DNA from: Cololabis saira
Lineage: Eukaryota; Chordata; Actinopteri; Beloniformes; Belonidae
Assembly (NCBI RefSeq): GCF_033807715.1
Contig: NC_084606.1
Span: 38,708,478-38,772,477 of the forward strand
Direction of reading: 5' to 3'
Length of the DNA stretch: 64,000 bases
This document shows positions 45,595-57,370 of the stretch, in pieces (the stretch's first letter is position 1; every line of letters begins with the position of its first letter). The notes beneath the pieces are model-generated. The model was not told the DNA's origin. It ran no database searches and saw only the letters and a program-made list of their open reading frames with translations. Position numbers and translations under genes: made by a program.

Positions 45595-46890
45595 TTATCC
45601 GTTACCGGGTCGCGGGGGCAGCAGCCTCAGCAGGGATGCCCAGACTTCCCTCACCCCAGACACTTCCTCCAGCTCTTCCGGGGGGAGTCCGAGGCGTTCC
45701 CAGGCCAGCCGAGAGACATAGTCTCTCCAGCGTGTCCTGGGTCTTCCCCGGGGTCTCCTCCCGGTGGGACATGCCTGGAACACCTCCCTAGGGAGGCGTC
45801 CAGGAGGCATCCGGTACAGATGCCCAAGCCACCTCAGCTGACTCCTCTCAATGTGGAGGAGTAGCGGCTCGACTCCGAGCTCCTCCCGGGTGACCGAACT
45901 CCTCACCCTATCTCTAAGGGAGCGTCCAGCCACCCTGCGGAGGAAACTCATCTCGGCCGCTTGTATCCGCGATCTTGTCCTTTCGGTCACTACCCAAAGT
46001 TCATGACCATAGGTGAGGGTAGGGGCGTAGATTGACCGGTAAATCGAGAGCTTCGCCTTTCGACTCAGCTCCCTCTTTACCACGACGGTCCAGTACATCG
46101 ACCGCATTACTGCGGACGCTGCACCGATCCGCCTGTCAATCTCACGCTCCATTGTTCCCTCACTCGTGAACAAGATCCCGAGATACTTGAACTCCTCCAC
46201 CTGAGGCAGGACTTCCCCACCCACCCGGAGAAGGCATGCCACCCTTTTCCGGTCGAGAACCATGGCCTCGGTCTTGGAGGTGCTGATTCTCATCCCTGCC
46301 GCGTCGCACTCGGCCGCAAACCGCCCCAGCACATGCTGGAGGTCCCGATCTGATGAAGCCAACAGGACAACATCATCTGCAAAAAGCAGAGATGAAATCC
46401 TGAGGTTCCCAAACCGGATCCCCTCCGGCCCCTGGCTGCGCCTAGAAATCCTGTCCATAAAAATTATGAACAGGACCGGTGACAAAGGGCAGCCCTGCCG
46501 GAGTCCAACATGCACCGGGAACAAGTCTGACTTACTGCCGGCAATGCGAACCAGACTCCTGCTTCGATCATACAGAGACCAGACAGCCCTTAGTAGAGGG
46601 CCCCGGACTCCATACTCACTCAGCACCCCCCACAGAATGGCACGAGGGACACAGTCAAATGCCTTCTCCAGATCCACAAAGCACATGTAGACTGGTTGGG
46701 CAAATTCCCATGAACCCTCGAGCACCCTGCGGAGGGTATAGAGCTGGTCCAGTGTTCCACGACCGGGACGAAAACCGCATTGTTCCTCCTGAATCCGAGG
46801 TTCGACTATCGGCCGTAATCCCCTCTCCAGTACCCTGGCGTAGACTTTCCCCGGGAGGCTGAGAAGTGTGATCCCCCTGTAGTTGAACAC
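45595..46890 (-). pseudogene. LINE reverse transcriptase, main part
   Basis: Open for 431 codons from NYRGITLLSLPGKVYARVLE. It contains GFRPGRGTLDQL, the VDLEKAFDCVPR catalytic-Asp motif, RQGCPLSPVLF, the SLLFADDVVLLAS FADD box and EEFKYLGILFTSEG, and ends with WLGHLYRMPPGRLPREVF and RGRPRTRWRDYV. All polymerase signatures are intact here. The 5' part of the RT ([19 protein letters not shown] ... VVVPLFKKGDRRVC) is in another frame at about 46895-47055, and the endonuclease in a third, so two small indels separate the pieces (near 46900, by a T-run, and near 47050). Confidence 0.9.
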
Positions 46891-47040
46891 ACTCTCCGGT
46901 CCCCCTTTTTAAACAGAGGGACCACCACCCCGGTTTGCCACCCCAGCGGTACTGTCCCCTTCCTCCATGCAATGTCGCAGAGGCGTGTCAGCCAAGACAG
47001 CCCTACGACATCCAGAGACTTGAGGTACTCAGGGCGAATC

Positions 47041-48765
47041 TCATCCACCCCCGGTGCCACCGAGGAGCTTACGAACCACCTCGGTGACCTCGGCTTGGGT
47101 GATGGATGAGCACGCCTCCGAGCCCCAACCCTCTGCTTCCTCAGTGGAAGGCATGTCAGTCGGGTTAAGGAGATCCTCAAAGTATTCCTTCCACCGTCCG
47201 ACAATGTCCCCAGTCGAGGTCAACAGCTCCACACCAGCACCATAAATGGTGCCGGCAGAGTACTGCTTCCCCCTTCTGAGGCGCCGAACGGTCCTCCAGA
47301 ATTTCCTCGAGGCCGACCGAAAGTCCTCCTCCATGGCCTCCCCGAACTCCTCCCAGACCCGAGTTTTTGCCTCCAAGACTGCCCGAGCCGCGGCCCGCTT
47401 GGCCTGCCGGTACCTATCTACTGCGTCAGGAGTCCCACCGGCCAACATAGCCCAGTAGGACTCCTTCTTCAGTCTGACGGCATCCTGTACTTCCGGTGTC
47501 CACCACCGGGTTCTAGGATTGCCGCCACGACAGGCACCGGAGACCTTGCGTCCACAGCTTCGAGCCGCCGCGTTGACAATGGAGGCAGAGAACATGGTCC
47601 ACTCGGACTCGATGTCCCCCGCCTCCCCCGGGATCCGAGAGAAGCTCTCCCGGAGGTGGGAGTTGAAGATGTCCCTGACAGAGGGCTCAGCCAGACGTTC
47701 CCAACAGACCCTCACAATCCGTTTGAGTCTGCCCGGTCTGTCCAACCTCCTCCTCCGCCAGCGCATCCAACTCACCACCAGGTGGTGATCAGTTGACAGC
47801 TCAGCCCCTCTCTTCACCCGAGTGTCCAAGACATGCGGCCGAAGGTCAGATGAAACGACAACAAAGTCCATCATTGACCTCCGGCCTAGGGTGTCCTGGT
47901 GCCACGTGCACTGATGGACACCCTTATGCTTGAACATGGTGTTCGTGATGGACAAACTGCGACTCGCACAGAAGTCCAACAACAAAACACCACTCGGGTT
48001 CAGATCGGGTAGGCCGTTCCTCCCAATCACGCCTCTCCAGGTATCACTGTCATTGCCCACGTGAGCGTTGAAGTCCCCCAGTAGAACAATGGAGTCCCCA
48101 GTTGGAGCACTATCAAGTACTCCTCCCAGGGACTCCAAGAAGGCCGGGTACTCCCCACTGCTGTTCGGCCCGTAGGCACAAACAACAGTGAGAGACCTAT
48201 CCCCGACCCGAAGGCGCAGGGAAGCGACCCTCTCGTTCACCGGGGTGAACTCCAACACATGGCGGCTGAGCTGGGGGGCTATAACCAAGCCCACACCAGC
48301 CCGCCGCCTCTCACCCTGGGCAACTCCAGAGTAGTGGAGGGTCCAGCCCCCTTCAAGGAGCTGGGTTCCAGAGCCCAAGCTATGTGTGGAGGTGAGCCCG
48401 TCTATCTCTAGCCGGTATCTCTCAACCTCACGCACAAGCTCCGGTTCCTTCCCCCCCAGCGAGGTGACATTCCATGTCCCCACTGTGAGGGTTGATGTCC
48501 AGGGATTGGGTCGTCGAGGCACCCCGCCACGACTGCTACCCAGCCCACAATGCACCGGCCTGCCATGGTCCTTCCTGCGGGTGGTGGGCCTACTGGAAGG
48601 CGGACCCGCGTCGCCGTTTCGGGCTGAGCCCGGCCGGGTCCCACGGGCAAAGACCCGGCCACCAGGCGCTCGCCTACGAGCCCCAACCCCAGGCCTGGCT
48701 CCAGGGCGGGGCCCCGGTGACGCCGATCCGGGCGACGTAACGGTCCTTGCTCTTGTTTTATCCAT
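47041..48765 (-). pseudogene. LINE apurinic-type endonuclease and linker
   Basis: Starts [11 protein letters not shown] with a Pro/Gly/Arg-rich leader of about 80 residues, then endonuclease motifs [51 protein letters not shown] and [13 protein letters not shown], the expected catalytic series. A linker with [18 protein letters not shown] and the start of RT ([10 protein letters not shown]) follow before the frame closes at 47041. The ATG at 48765 is preferred over the longer frame, which begins in the flanking cassette. Confidence 0.88.
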
Positions 48766-48777
48766 GTTTGGCTTGTG

Positions 48778-48960
48778 GCATCTAAAATGTAATTTTCTGA
48801 ACTTCATGAGCTGATAACTATGATCCAGCTGCCACTCAGGAAGGTTATCATACCAAAATATCATCTATAGACATGGATATTTTCAAAAATCATAAGTAAG
48901 TTTGGTCACCTTGAGCAGTACTGACCAGTGAAATGTTGAGCTCTGGTACATGGACTAATG
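48778..48960 (-). repeat. Exon-like cassette copy 3, right half
   Basis: Exon-2-like block LNISLVSTAQGDQTYL then TGA, where the 37-kb copy has TCA; followed by MSIDDIL and donor GTATGA. Dead by nonsense. Confidence 0.65.
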
Positions 48961-49219
48961 CCGCGTTCCATTTACCGAATTTAAAGAATGATCCCTCTAG
49001 CGTATCTCTCCTTGAACAGGCTGTGTGCTGCAAAATGTGCTGCAATTCGGTCCCGAATTTCCCGCGCTGGGCTGCGGATGTGACGTCACATGACGCTGCA
49101 TGCACGTTCTCCCCGTCCTCCCGTGCCGGCTTCACTGTTGGCTGCAGTACCCCCAACGGCCGTCGTGGTGAAGGGTGGCGCTAGAGAGTCTCATTTCTTA
49201 AAAGGAGCCTCATGCTCCT
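48961..49219. other. Unique DNA between cassette and gypsy element
   Basis: Begins with a truncated GCCGCGTTCCATTTACC end. No gene seen. Confidence 0.4.
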
Positions 49220-49349
49220 TTTAAATGACATTGATTGAACAGAGAGAGTGGATTAGCCTCCTACCTTCAGACAAACAACACGGTTCTGACCTAAAATGGC
49301 CGCCCCAGCGCCCTCTGCTGGTACCTCCATTCAATTCACCTCCTTACAC
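49220..49349 (-). mobile_element. Gypsy-like element, start of 3' LTR (truncated)
   Basis: On the minus strand begins TGTAAGGAGGTGAATTG directly after the polypurine tract at 49350-49363, and is truncated at about 49220. Shares GAACCGTGTTGTTTGTCTGA with the 5' LTR remnant near 56078-56099. Confidence 0.7.
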
Positions 49350-49363
49350 CCACCCCCACTTTA
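49350..49363 (-). promoter_or_regulatory. Polypurine tract of the gypsy-like element
   Basis: The minus strand reads AAAGTGGGGGTGGG directly before TGTAAGG, the normal plus-strand primer site of an LTR element. Confidence 0.75.
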
Positions 49364-49561
49364 CCTGAGGGCGTCTCAGCACTCATAAAACAAAATAACT
49401 GCTGAAAAACTATAAGGCACCCATAACATCATACACAGTTTCTGTGGTAGGTGAAGTGTGTATAACTCAGTCTCTAAACGCAGAGCCCTCCTTTTCTTTG
49501 GTTTCTGCCACAGCATCACTTCTATCCATATCCTGCTTCTCAGTCGCAGATTCCACAGCGA

Positions 49562-51079
49562 TTAATTGATACGTCTGTTAGGAGGTTGTCTGCTGGCTCT
49601 CGGGGGATTTCTCCTCACAGGTGGTGGGGGTGATGCTCCCCTTTGAGCTTGTCCATGTTTCCCCCTTATAGCTCCAGGAGTGGTTGCTTGGGACAAGTCT
49701 TCTCCTTCCTCTTGCTCACTTTCCTCTTCCCTAATGTCCATCATACCATTCTGTGCTCCCAATGAACTCTGGTCCTCGTCCTCCAACTCACCATCTTCCT
49801 CAGCCTCTGAACCACTGCATGAGGTGCCATCTTCAGTGTCAGGCTCTCCGCTTACAGTCACCTCCTGCTGGGGTTCCATGGGTAGAAACATGCACTGAGT
49901 AAGGAGGTTTTGATGAACCACCCTCTCTTTGGCTCCATCTTCAGACTTAATCACATACACTGGTATGTCAGGCTGTTTCTTGATGACAATATAGGGCTGC
50001 CGTTCCCACTTATCACCAAGCTTCTGTCTGCCCTCCACTTGACATATCTTTACCAGTACTCTGTCCCCTGGACGGAATACACGGTGCTTCGCCTTGCGAT
50101 CATAGTGACGTTTCTGTTGGTCTTTCGCTTGTCTGGATGCATGGTTTGCTTGATCAATAACATGCGTAAGAGAGTCCTGAAGAGTTTGGACATATTCGTT
50201 ATATTCGCCTGACTCCTCATTTTCTGACAGCCCTAAGATGAGGTTGATCGGTAGCCTGGGATGTCTGCCATACATTAAGAAGTAGGGTGTGTACCCAGTT
50301 GAGTCATGGCGCGTACAGTTGTAGGCATGTGTCATGGCGTCTAGATATTCATGCCAGCAAGGCTTCTGCCGTGGATCCAATGTGCCCAGCATATCCATCA
50401 AGGTCCTGTTAAACCTCTCTGTCGTTCCATTACCCTGAGGATGATATGGACTTGTGTGTGTCTTGGTCATCCCAGTGATTTTGCACAACTCCTTCACCAC
50501 AGCGCTCTCAAAGTTGCGACCTTGGTCTACATGGAGCTTGGCAGGAAACCTGAAACGGCACAGGAAGTTCCTCCACAGCACCTTGGCAACTGTGCATGCC
50601 TTCTGGTCCTTGGTCGGGTATGCTTGTGCAAAACGGGAGAAGTGGTCAGTTACAACCAGCACATTCTCGATCCCTCCTTTAGACTTCTCCAGCATCAGAA
50701 AATCTATGCACGCAAGTTCCATGGGGGCAGAAGTATGGATACTGACAAGAGGTGCCCTAAGACCCGCAGTGGGAGTCTTCCTGAGACAGCACCTCTCACA
50801 CTGTTCACACCATGTTTTGATGTCCTCGAACATTCTGGGCCAGTAGAAACGCTCTCTCATCAATGAGAATGTGCGGTTAAAACCCAAATGTCCAGAGTCA
50901 TCATGAAGGGCTCTCTTTGCAACCGTCCGCAGGTTTTCCGGCAGCACTAACTGCTCGATTGATCCTCTCTGGCCATCCTTGACTTTGCGATAGAGGGTTC
51001 CCTCCCTGACCACTAACCTCTTCCATTCTTTTAAAAGAAGGTTCACTTGTGCCCCTCCTTCCAACCGGACACTTCTCTT
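49562..51079 (-). CDS. Gypsy-like integrase (separate frame)
   Basis: Open through GGAQVNLLLKEWKRLVVREG to ...RQPPNRRIN. Counting the ORF from 51064: zinc-binding H54, H59, C86, C89 (HDDSGH...CEQC); catalytic Asp near 121 (ACIDF), Asp near 180 (LHVDQGRNF) and Glu near 216 (NGTTERFNR), giving DD35E spacing. C-terminal RVLVKICQVEGRQKLGDKWE fits the gypsy-family GPF/Y-like domain, then an acidic, Pro-rich tail. It should be joined to the upstream RT-RNase H frame, from which it is separated by one base near 51070, so it is probably a frameshift mutation rather than a separate gene. Confidence 0.9.
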   Translation of the reverse strand, partial: KRSVRLEGGAQVNLLLKEWKRLVVREGTLYRKVKDGQRGSIEQLVLPENLRTVAKRALHDDSGHLGFNRTFSLMRERFYWPRMFEDIKTWCEQCERCCLRKTPTAGLRAPLVSIHTSAPMELACIDFLMLEKSKGGIENVLVVTDHFSRFAQAYPTKDQKACTVAKVLWRNFLCRFRFPAKLHVDQGRNFESAVVKELCKITGMTKTHTSPYHPQGNGTTERFNRTLMDMLGTLDPRQKPCWHEYLDAMTHAYNCTRHDSTGYTPYFLMYGRHPRLPINLILGLSENEESGEYNEYVQTLQDSLTHVIDQANHASRQAKDQQKRHYDRKAKHRVFRPGDRVLVKICQVEGRQKLGDKWERQPYIVIKKQPDIPVYVIKSEDGAKERVVHQNLLTQCMFLPMEPQQEVTVSGEPDTEDGTSCSGSEAEEDGELEDEDQSSLGAQNGMMDIREEESEQEEGEDLSQATTPGAIRGKHGQAQRGASPPPPVRRNPPRASRQPPNRRIN

Positions 51080-53766
51080 TGGCTTGGTGTTCAGTGACCG
51101 AGTGCAGAACTAGACCAATCACAGGATCTTCTCTTTGTCCTACACGCACCTGCTGTTTTGTCATTGCAGGCAGCGACTCGGTGCCAATGCCTGCATATGG
51201 CTCATCCAGTGGTTCAGCTTGGCAGGGCCGTGGAGTTTTAGGGCAATCTGTCTGTCTCTCTTTTGGATCTTCATCTGCCGCTTCCGAACCTACTGCTTCC
51301 CTCCTGCCGTTATTGGTTTTCACTCGCTGGGGGCATGTCTGTAGGGCCTGGGTGACTTCTTGATTGGATAATCTGGACAGTGCGTCAGCATTGCCGTTGC
51401 ATTTCCCTTGACGGTACTGGATGTTAAAATCAAACATGGAAAGTTGGGACACCCAGCGCTGACCAGTTGCATCCAATTTGGCTGTAGTCATGACATACTT
51501 TAGTGGATTGTTATCTGTGAAGACAGAGAACTTGTGCCCATACAGGTGATCATAAAACTTCCCTGTCACTGCCCATTTCAGAACCAAAAACTCCAATTTG
51601 TGAGCAGGGTAACGGGTTTCGGCTGGATTCAGGCCCCTACTGGCATAAGCAATAACCCGCTCTCTCCCATCCTGGACTTGAGCCAGAACTGCACCGAGTC
51701 CTTCTCCTGATGCATCGGTTTGCAGCAAGAAAGGCAGACTGTAGTCTGGATAGCCCAAAACTGGAGCTGTCGTGAGCTTCTGCTTTAACACTTGGAATGC
51801 AGTCTCACATTCCTCTGTCCACTGGAACTGGGATGAAAGAACTGGGGGTGCCTTCCTCCCCCTTTTCTTCTTCCTCGGGTCCCCTGAAGTGAGGCGATAC
51901 AGGGGAGCGACCAGCTTTGCATAACCCTCCACATACTGCCTGTAGTACCCTGTGAGCCCCAGGAACTGTTGCATTTCCTTGCCGTTAGTTGGGCGTTTCC
52001 AGTCCGTTACCTTGCTTATCTTCTCCGGGTCAGTCCTAATCCCCTCCGCTGACACCAGGTGCCCCAGGTACTGAACCTCCTTTTTCATCAGGTGGCATTT
52101 TGACGGCTTCAGCTTAAGCCCGTTTTCACGGAGCCGATCGAACACCACTTGGAGCCGTTCCAGATGTTCTGTGAACGTCTTTGAGAAGATGATGATGTCA
52201 TCCAGATAGATAAGCAGATTGGTGTAGTTCAGATCACCAAAACAGCAGGTCATCAGGCGCTGGAAAGTCGATGGGGCATTTTGCAACCCAAAGGGCATCC
52301 TATTAGCCTCGTACAGACCCATTGGTGTGCTGAAAGCCGTCTTGTGCTTATCTCGCTCTGCCACCTCAACTTGCCAATACCCTGATGTGAGGTCGAGGGT
52401 GGAGAAATACTTGGACTGCCCCAATGCCTCCAGTGCATCCTCTATCCTTGGCAGAGGAAAAGCATCTCTGGTGCTGCATGAGTTGAGCTTTCTATAGTCC
52501 ACGCAGATTCTCAGTGATCCGTCCTTCTTGGTCACAAGCACCATCTGGGAAGCATAAGGGCTCTTGCTAGGGCGAATTACCCCAGCCCCTTCCATCTCTG
52601 TCAGGACCTTCCTGACATCTGGCCACTGAGCAGGTGGTATTTTGCGGTAGGGGAGACGGAATGGCTTGGGATCCACCAGGGGAATTTCATGTTGCACCGT
52701 CTTCGTGTGTCCGTAGTCCAACGGGTGCTGGGAGAAGACATCTGCATTCCCGTCAACCAATCCTTGGAGGACAGAAAGTTGCCCTTCACCATCAATGGCC
52801 GCTCCGCTCAGATCCACACAGCATGATGGGGAGTCCCTTTTATCACCCATACCTTGCTCATGGCTCTGGCACGCTCCAGATGCTCCCTTTGCAGCACTTT
52901 CACTCTTCCCCACCGGGAAATCCCCCTTCTGGGCCCCCTCTCCAGCCCGTAATACTTGTTGGATCAAGAAAACATCTGCTAGGTGGGTGTGAGACTTTAT
53001 CAACACTGTCCGGCCAGACAGGTTCATCACTCGGACAGGGACACACCCTTTCTTCACATCAGCCAGCACTCTACCCACCATAATGCCCTCCGGAAGCTTC
53101 AGTGAGGGTCGGGCTTCAATAAGCGCAGTGTACGACACATTCCTAGGTCCTTTCATTACCTGGCACATCACATCAACTTCTTTACCAGCAGGGACACACA
53201 CCTTCCTTCCAACATATTTAGCAGGGCTCACTCTGCCTTCGGGGCCACCAGGTCCTGTTTTGTTGATCTCCAGCAAAGCAGCATACCATTCTGGATAGCT
53301 GTCCTTGATCTTCTGGAGAAACTGTTGGCCATAAGTATCTTGGAGGTGTTGGCTGGATGCTCGTATCACGTTAGTTCCCACAAGTAACGGAACCATAGCT
53401 CTGTATTCTGTTTCAGAAACTACAAAGGCTGGCACATTTGTATACTCTTTACCCAAAACTTTAAGGCTTATGTGTATTACACCTTGGTCTGGCACGTCTT
53501 GGCCACCGGCACCTTCCACGGGAATACTGGACGGTTGTAGCTTCTGCTGACTCAATCCAGGGTGCCTACGCCAGAACTCATAAGTGATACTGGTCACTTG
53601 AGATCCAGAATCAATGAGAGCCTTGCACATTACCCCATTGACCTCTATTTCACCTTCATTCCTGGGCCCCACAAGAGGTGTTTCATCGTCACATCCCTGG
53701 TCTCCCGGATGGGCACCTAACCGCAGGCCCATGGTTGCCCCTTTTACCACAGGCCTCAAGCGTTTA
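50901..53766 (-). CDS. Gypsy-like protease, reverse transcriptase and RNase H
   Basis: The frame is entered by -1 frameshifting from gag; there is no good ATG at its start. Counting from 53759: aspartic protease ALIDSGSQVTS near 47-57; RT with LTKKDGSLRICVDYRKLN-type fingers, FSTLDLTSGYWQVEV and YLDDIIIFS near 516; RNase H LLQTDASGEGLGAVLAQ near 678; FTDNNPLKYV and GNADALSRL close the RNase H/tether region. The last about 60 codons (after GLVLHSVTEHQ) run out of frame with integrase, which continues in the overlapping frame. All catalytic residues are present. Replication enzymes of a Ty3/gypsy retrotransposon; no envelope gene is seen. Confidence 0.92.
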
Positions 53767-55507
53767 AAGACTGTCCAGTCTGTGTTGCACTCCCTTCTTC
53801 AGAGGGTAGGGGGGTGTTCTGAGTTGTGTTAGGACCTGGCATTACTGTTCTGCAAACTCTAGCTACATGTCCCGCCATCCCACACCGAAAACACACAAAC
53901 GATCTACCCTCACTCTCAACCCTCCCTGCTTGCTGGTTCCTGGCCGGTGCAGGGGCTCGCAGCGGATTCAATTTGGATTCCAGCTCTGCAAGCCTTTTCA
54001 CTTGCCCTTCCTGACTGAGAGCTAGCTTTTGGACCAAAGCAGTCAACTCAGAAAGTTTGGAGGTGGGCTTCACCGCCACGGTCTTCGCACCTCCCTGCTG
54101 TCCGCCTGTGGCAACATGAACCTGGGCGAAAGGTTTCTTAAGTTTGTGTTGGTGGTGAAACTTCTTTGTCTCCCTCGCCAGATTTCGGAGTTCCTCTTGC
54201 AATTCACGGAAACTCAAGAGCCTTGGTTTCATGGGGGAAATCCTAAGGTACACCTCCTCATCAGACAACCCCCTCAAGAACTGGCGAGTTAGCTTGGCAT
54301 CATGGTCTGGGAATGGCCGTCCCCCAGGCCGAGCCTCCTCCACAGAGCGAAGGGTGGCCTCTAGTGCAATGGCATAGGAACAAGCTGTTTCATCTGGCCG
54401 CTGGCTCCTTTCATAGAAATCAGCCAAAGGATCCAGTGACCTTTGGATGTCACCATACTCCGCTCTCAGTTCATCAAATGCCTTCTCAGGATGCTGTTCC
54501 TGCAGAGGGAGATTCAAGATGAGTCTCCTCGCCTCACCACCTAGATGCCTTACAATCGTGGCAAAACAGAGATGTATTGGGAGCCCACCAGCCTCAAGGA
54601 GATATTGCATATCCCGTATCCAGTCCTCAATGAGGATTCTACAATCAGGACTTCCACTGAAAACTTGCACATTCTTTACTTGGTGCGTCTGCGTGAAACC
54701 AGCTGGCGGGAGTTGGACAGGGCCATAGCTCGCCTGTCCTATGGTGGGGAATCCTGGGGATGACAAATTCTGGTACGGGTTCACAGCCATTGGTATTGCT
54801 GGATAGGGGGCCGGAGGCTGATGGAATGAATAGTCGTACCTGGCGGCTTGAGGACTATACATGGCGGGTGGAATGGCCTGCATACTGTTCACCAGGGTCT
54901 GTGGCACATGAGCTGATGCCTGATGGAGGGGATCTGCAATCCGGGAATACACAGAGGAGGCAGCAGGAACTTCTGAACTATGGCCAGTTGCTTGGTGGGT
55001 ATATACAGCTGACATGTGGGCTTGTGGGACTGGGTAGAGGTGTGTCTGGGGTGGTGGGGGACGGGTGACGGCAGTAGCACCATGTGTCGCGGTGGAGGGG
55101 TCCTGCATACCAAGCGGGGGGCCCCGCGCAGTTGCTACAGGTGACTGAGATGTGTCCGGAGCATCAGGGATGGGTATAACTACAGAAGGGCTTGGGACGG
55201 TAGCTGGGGGCGTCATCAGATTGGATGGCGGAACCTGTCCAGCTGTGGAGGATGCTGCTGCATGCGCTGTAGGGTGCATGGTGGCCGGTAATAGGGTCTG
55301 ATAAGACAGGGGAGTATAAAGTGGCCATGTATGCGTCGACATTGGTCTGACTGAAGGTGGAGGGACCAGGTCTGGGTTGTAGGCGGCTTGGACACCGTGG
55401 TTCTGGTCAGTATATGGCCCGGCATAGTGGTGGAAAACCTGTCTATGGACAGCGGAGGGCCCCTCTAGAGGTGGACGACGTGGCGTTTCCTCCTGAGAGC
55501 TCTGCAT
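53756..55507 (-). CDS. Gypsy-like Gag
   Basis: ATG at 55507, 583 codons, TGA at 53758-53756. The first about 290 residues are Pro/Ser/Thr/Tyr/His-rich and unstructured. A capsid-like helical region follows (VFSGSPDCRILIEDWIRDMQ to SFRELQEELRNLARETKKF). A CCHC zinc knuckle, CFRCGMAGHVARVC, lies near 538-551 for RNA binding. The frame ends a few codons after the slippery site. It forms the particle shell; intact here. Confidence 0.92.
   Translation of the reverse strand: MQSSQEETPRRPPLEGPSAVHRQVFHHYAGPYTDQNHGVQAAYNPDLVPPPSVRPMSTHTWPLYTPLSYQTLLPATMHPTAHAAASSTAGQVPPSNLMTPPATVPSPSVVIPIPDAPDTSQSPVATARGPPLGMQDPSTATHGATAVTRPPPPQTHLYPVPQAHMSAVYTHQATGHSSEVPAASSVYSRIADPLHQASAHVPQTLVNSMQAIPPAMYSPQAARYDYSFHQPPAPYPAIPMAVNPYQNLSSPGFPTIGQASYGPVQLPPAGFTQTHQVKNVQVFSGSPDCRILIEDWIRDMQYLLEAGGLPIHLCFATIVRHLGGEARRLILNLPLQEQHPEKAFDELRAEYGDIQRSLDPLADFYERSQRPDETACSYAIALEATLRSVEEARPGGRPFPDHDAKLTRQFLRGLSDEEVYLRISPMKPRLLSFRELQEELRNLARETKKFHHQHKLKKPFAQVHVATGGQQGGAKTVAVKPTSKLSELTALVQKLALSQEGQVKRLAELESKLNPLRAPAPARNQQAGRVESEGRSFVCFRCGMAGHVARVCRTVMPGPNTTQNTPLPSEEGSATQTGQSLNA
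53762..53768 (-). promoter_or_regulatory. -1 ribosomal frameshift slippery heptamer
   Basis: The minus strand reads T TTA AAC in the gag frame, the canonical X XXY YYZ heptamer TTTAAAC, with one gag codon (GCT) between it and the TGA. A -1 slip enters the pol frame exactly (TTT AAA CGC TTG AGG). Downstream GC-rich sequence could give the stimulatory structure. Confidence 0.82.
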
Positions 55508-55887
55508 GTTCTACAGCCAACAGTGTTTGAGGGGATGAGAAAAAAAATGGCGTAATGTGAATGTCTGTATGTCAGTACAGCAGGTGTGAGGCAAGCACCA
55601 TTAGTAGAATATTCACATACAAGACATACAGCAACAACAATATCAATCTGGTCAGAATTTTTTTTTTTTTTTTTTTTTTTTAGCATTGCATTTTTTTTTC
55701 TTTTAAATAATAATAATAATCACAAGACTGACATCAATATTATTTCCCCAATATCTCACACACATTACACAAATCAACAGTCCATAAAACACTTCCCATA
55801 TGAATAATCAAAATTGAAAGGATATGATGGTTTAAACACAAAAGGTTGTTTTTTTCCCCTTCTTCTGCTCTGATGGAAGAACCGCAC
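55508..55887 (-). other. Gypsy-like element leader
   Basis: Between primer site and gag start. Contains a T-run at 55660-55681 and a TAA trinucleotide run; no gene. Confidence 0.6.
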
Positions 55888-55905
55888 ATCCGGGTCACGG
55901 CACCA
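55888..55905 (-). promoter_or_regulatory. Primer-binding site, tRNA-His type
   Basis: The minus strand reads TGGTGCCGTGACCCGGAT; vertebrate tRNA-His ends ...GAGTCACGGCACCA, so one position differs. Two bases separate it from the LTR end ...GGTTACA. Confidence 0.75.
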
Positions 55906-55907
55906 GA

Positions 55908-56100
55908 TGTAACCCAAAAGATTGTTGTCCTTGCTCTGGTATGGTCCCACCCTCTGTCTCGTGAACCAGCCTCTGCGTTGTGTATTTATTTTAGTTGTGA
56001 TGGTCAGGAGATGAAAATGAAGAACCAGGCATAGGAGATGTGGGACAGAGCAGTTGTAGTTTTATCTAGAATCACCTTCAGACAAACAACACGGTTCTCG
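55908..56100 (-). mobile_element. Gypsy-like element 5' LTR (partial)
   Basis: The minus strand ends ...CTTTTGGGTTACA beside the primer site and reaches back to AACCGTGTTGTTTGTCTGAA, shared with the 3' LTR. Its U3 start (TGTAAGG...) is missing and a segment present in the other LTR copies is lost between TGAAGGT direct repeats. Confidence 0.65.
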
Positions 56101-56389
56101 GGTTACTTTTTACAGTAATATTGCAACAATTTCAGGAATGAACAGAACTGCATGTAAAAATAATGCAGAGTCAGTGGTGGTAACTAAACTTAATATTATA
56201 CTGCCTTAAAACACATACAAATAGCTTATTTGCTGCAGTCATATAAACCCTTCAGTCATCTTCAACCGTAGTCACCACATGGGCACATATCTGGCAGTAA
56301 ATTCTTAAAAATATACGCAACCCATAACAAATAACCCCACTAATACAACAATATACTGCCCAACAATACTATTTTTCATACAAAAAGCA
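56101..56389. other. Intergenic DNA with no recognised feature
   Basis: Nothing supportable. Confidence 0.35.

Positions 56390-57370
<981 letters not shown>

Larger units (their letters stand above)
45571..48777 (-). mobile_element. Near-full-length APE-type LINE
   Basis: Inserted in the cassette sequence GCAGCATC|TAAAATGTAA, with GCATC repeated at both borders as a short target duplication. On the minus strand it runs from an ATG at 48765 through endonuclease and reverse transcriptase to a (GAGT)n-type tail. Clade not assigned with confidence; the single EN-RT ORF and short-repeat tail suit RTE-like or related groups. Confidence 0.85.

Noticed and set aside
47041..48864. LINE ORF start at 48864 ([15 protein letters not shown])
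   Set aside because: The first about 33 residues translate the flanking cassette; the element starts near 48777 and its ATG is at 48765.
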